Shown: piece after piece, positions 4,762 to 5,608 of the stretch | Layout: every line of letters begins with the position of its first letter | Numbering within the stretch: the stretch's first letter is position 1 | Assembly (NCBI GenBank): GCA_902797015.1 | Contig: CADBRG010000188.1 | Span: 1-5,608 of the forward strand | Reading direction: 5' to 3' | Length of the DNA stretch: 5,608 nucleotides | Source: an uncultured Lachnospiraceae bacterium | GTDB lineage: Bacteria > Bacillota > Clostridia > Lachnospirales > Lachnospiraceae | Notes under the pieces: generated by a model | Databases searched by the model: none | Told to the model about the DNA's origin: nothing | Seen by the model: the letters and a program-made list of their open reading frames with translations, nothing else | Made by a program: the position numbers and the translations under genes

Positions 4762-5608
4762 ATGAATACAGATCGGTTGGAAAAAATCTGGTATGCCTCA
4801 CTTTATGAAGTCAGGCGCAGTCACAGAATGAGATATCTTCTGGAAGGAAACCCGGTCGAGGCACTCTATGACAAAACGGTAAAAACGAATCTTTTAGACG
4901 GGTATTTTACAAAGGCGGAGCAAAAGATCCTGTTTTCAGAGGAGTGGCATGCGCGCGCCAGGAACCTTGTACAGGAAATGGGAGAAAAGGAGATTTCCTT
5001 TTGTTCCTATGAGATGTCTGATTACCCGCACCTGCTTCGGAATATTCCGGATCCGCCATACGGGCTGTTTTTGAAAGGATCACTCCCGCAGGAGGATCGG
5101 CTTTGTGTCGGTGTGATCGGGGCCAGGATGTGTACGGAGTATGGCAGAAAGATCGCAACAGAGCTTGGAAGGCGTCTTGGAGCTGCGGGGATCGGTGTGA
5201 TCAGCGGGATGGCAACGGGGATTGACTCGGCATCGCATGCGGGGGCACTGTTGTCGGAGGGAAAGACATATGCCGTGCTTGGGTGCGGGTGTGATATCTG
5301 TTACCCGTCTTCCTCGCGGAATATCTATCGGCAGATTCCAGATGCAGGTGGTGTGATCTCTGAATATATGCCGGGTACAAAACCACTTCCGGTCTTCTTT
5401 CCGGAGCGCAACCGGATCATCAGCGGTCTGTCAGATGTGCTCGTTGTGATTGAATCGCGGGAAAAGAGCGGTACGCAGATAACGGTCGACTGCGCGCTGG
5501 ACCAGGGCAGGGACATTTATGCAGTGCCGGGCAGGATCGGAGATCAGACGAGCAAAGGATGCCACAGGCTGATCGAACAGGGCGCCTCGATCCTGTATGA
5601 CATCGACC
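4762..5608 (+). CDS. dprA: DNA-processing protein DprA, truncated by the window end
   Basis: The frame runs from ATG 4762 to the edge, 282 complete codons with no stop; the family is usually about 300-370 residues. Residues 1-80 hold a helical N-terminal region. YPHLLRNIPDPPYGLFLKG (88-106) leads into the Rossmann-like DprA core: VGVIGARMCTEYGR (116-129), ISGMATGIDSASHAGAL (147-163), GCGCDICYPSSSRNIY (174-189), FPERNRIISGLSDVLVVIE (213-231), SGTQITVDCALDQGRDIYAVPG (236-257) and SKGCHRLIEQGA (264-275). These are the standard DprA/Smf signatures. DprA binds incoming single-stranded DNA and loads RecA during transformation; it is also retained in many bacteria not known to be competent. It acts in the cytoplasm. 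The C-terminal winged-helix domain found in some homologues would be outside the window. It forms a tight pair with yifB and has a much stronger ribosome site than its neighbour. Confidence 0.97.
   Translation, partial: MNTDRLEKIWYASLYEVRRSHRMRYLLEGNPVEALYDKTVKTNLLDGYFTKAEQKILFSEEWHARARNLVQEMGEKEISFCSYEMSDYPHLLRNIPDPPYGLFLKGSLPQEDRLCVGVIGARMCTEYGRKIATELGRRLGAAGIGVISGMATGIDSASHAGALLSEGKTYAVLGCGCDICYPSSSRNIYRQIPDAGGVISEYMPGTKPLPVFFPERNRIISGLSDVLVVIESREKSGTQITVDCALDQGRDIYAVPGRIGDQTSKGCHRLIEQGASILYDID

Noticed and set aside
4511..4801. Minus-strand open frame spanning the yifB-dprA junction
   Set aside because: It is antisense to two well-supported genes, and its composition is that of a reverse-frame artefact.
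1..5608. Search by eye for a mobile element, CRISPR array, tRNA, attachment site or defence cassette
   Set aside because: No transposase or integrase motifs, spaced direct repeats, tRNA-like cloverleaf or terminal inverted repeats were seen; coding density and gene content are housekeeping.

Overview
The window reads as an ordinary chromosomal housekeeping segment from a low-to-mid-GC Firmicute, most likely a clostridium of the Lachnospiraceae type. The grounds are the strong Shine-Dalgarno sites (AAGGAGG, GGAGG), the DUF1292 and DUF5662 families, the Lachnospiraceae-like form of YifB/ComM (opening with a MVGYLSGEVKEARERVR-type stretch), and the order trpS, yifB, dprA. The taxonomic placement is from remembered family resemblance, not a search.

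Layout. Positions 1-1092 (+) hold the C-terminal 363 residues of a UvrD/PcrA-type superfamily 1 helicase whose start lies outside the window. Its stop overlaps by 6 bp the stop of a convergent small acidic DUF1292 protein (1087-1404, -). A 136-172 bp divergent intergenic region, depending on the DUF5662 start chosen, carries one plausible sigma-A-type promoter in each direction. The plus-strand promoter leads into DUF5662 (1577-2110), followed after 27 bp by trpS (2138-3142). A short AT-rich gap (3143-3219) holds a good extended -10 promoter ahead of yifB/comM (3220-4749). dprA follows 12 bp later (4762 to the window end) and runs off the edge without a stop.

How the genes fit together. TrpRS charges tRNA-Trp. 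YifB/ComM and DprA belong to natural transformation and recombination: DprA loads RecA on incoming single strands, and ComM is a hexameric branch-migration helicase in species where it has been studied. The truncated helicase also acts on DNA. DUF1292 and DUF5662 have no firmly assigned function. DUF5662 shows a histidine-rich pattern that could bind metal.

I found no mobile element, CRISPR array, RNA gene or convincing intrinsic terminator, and nothing amounting to a new defence or regulatory system. The points most worth a second look are the start of yifB (no Shine-Dalgarno, start codon inside a small perfect inverted repeat), the 11-bp-phased TGATATA repeat in its promoter, the absence of a T-box ahead of trpS, and the candidate metal site of DUF5662.
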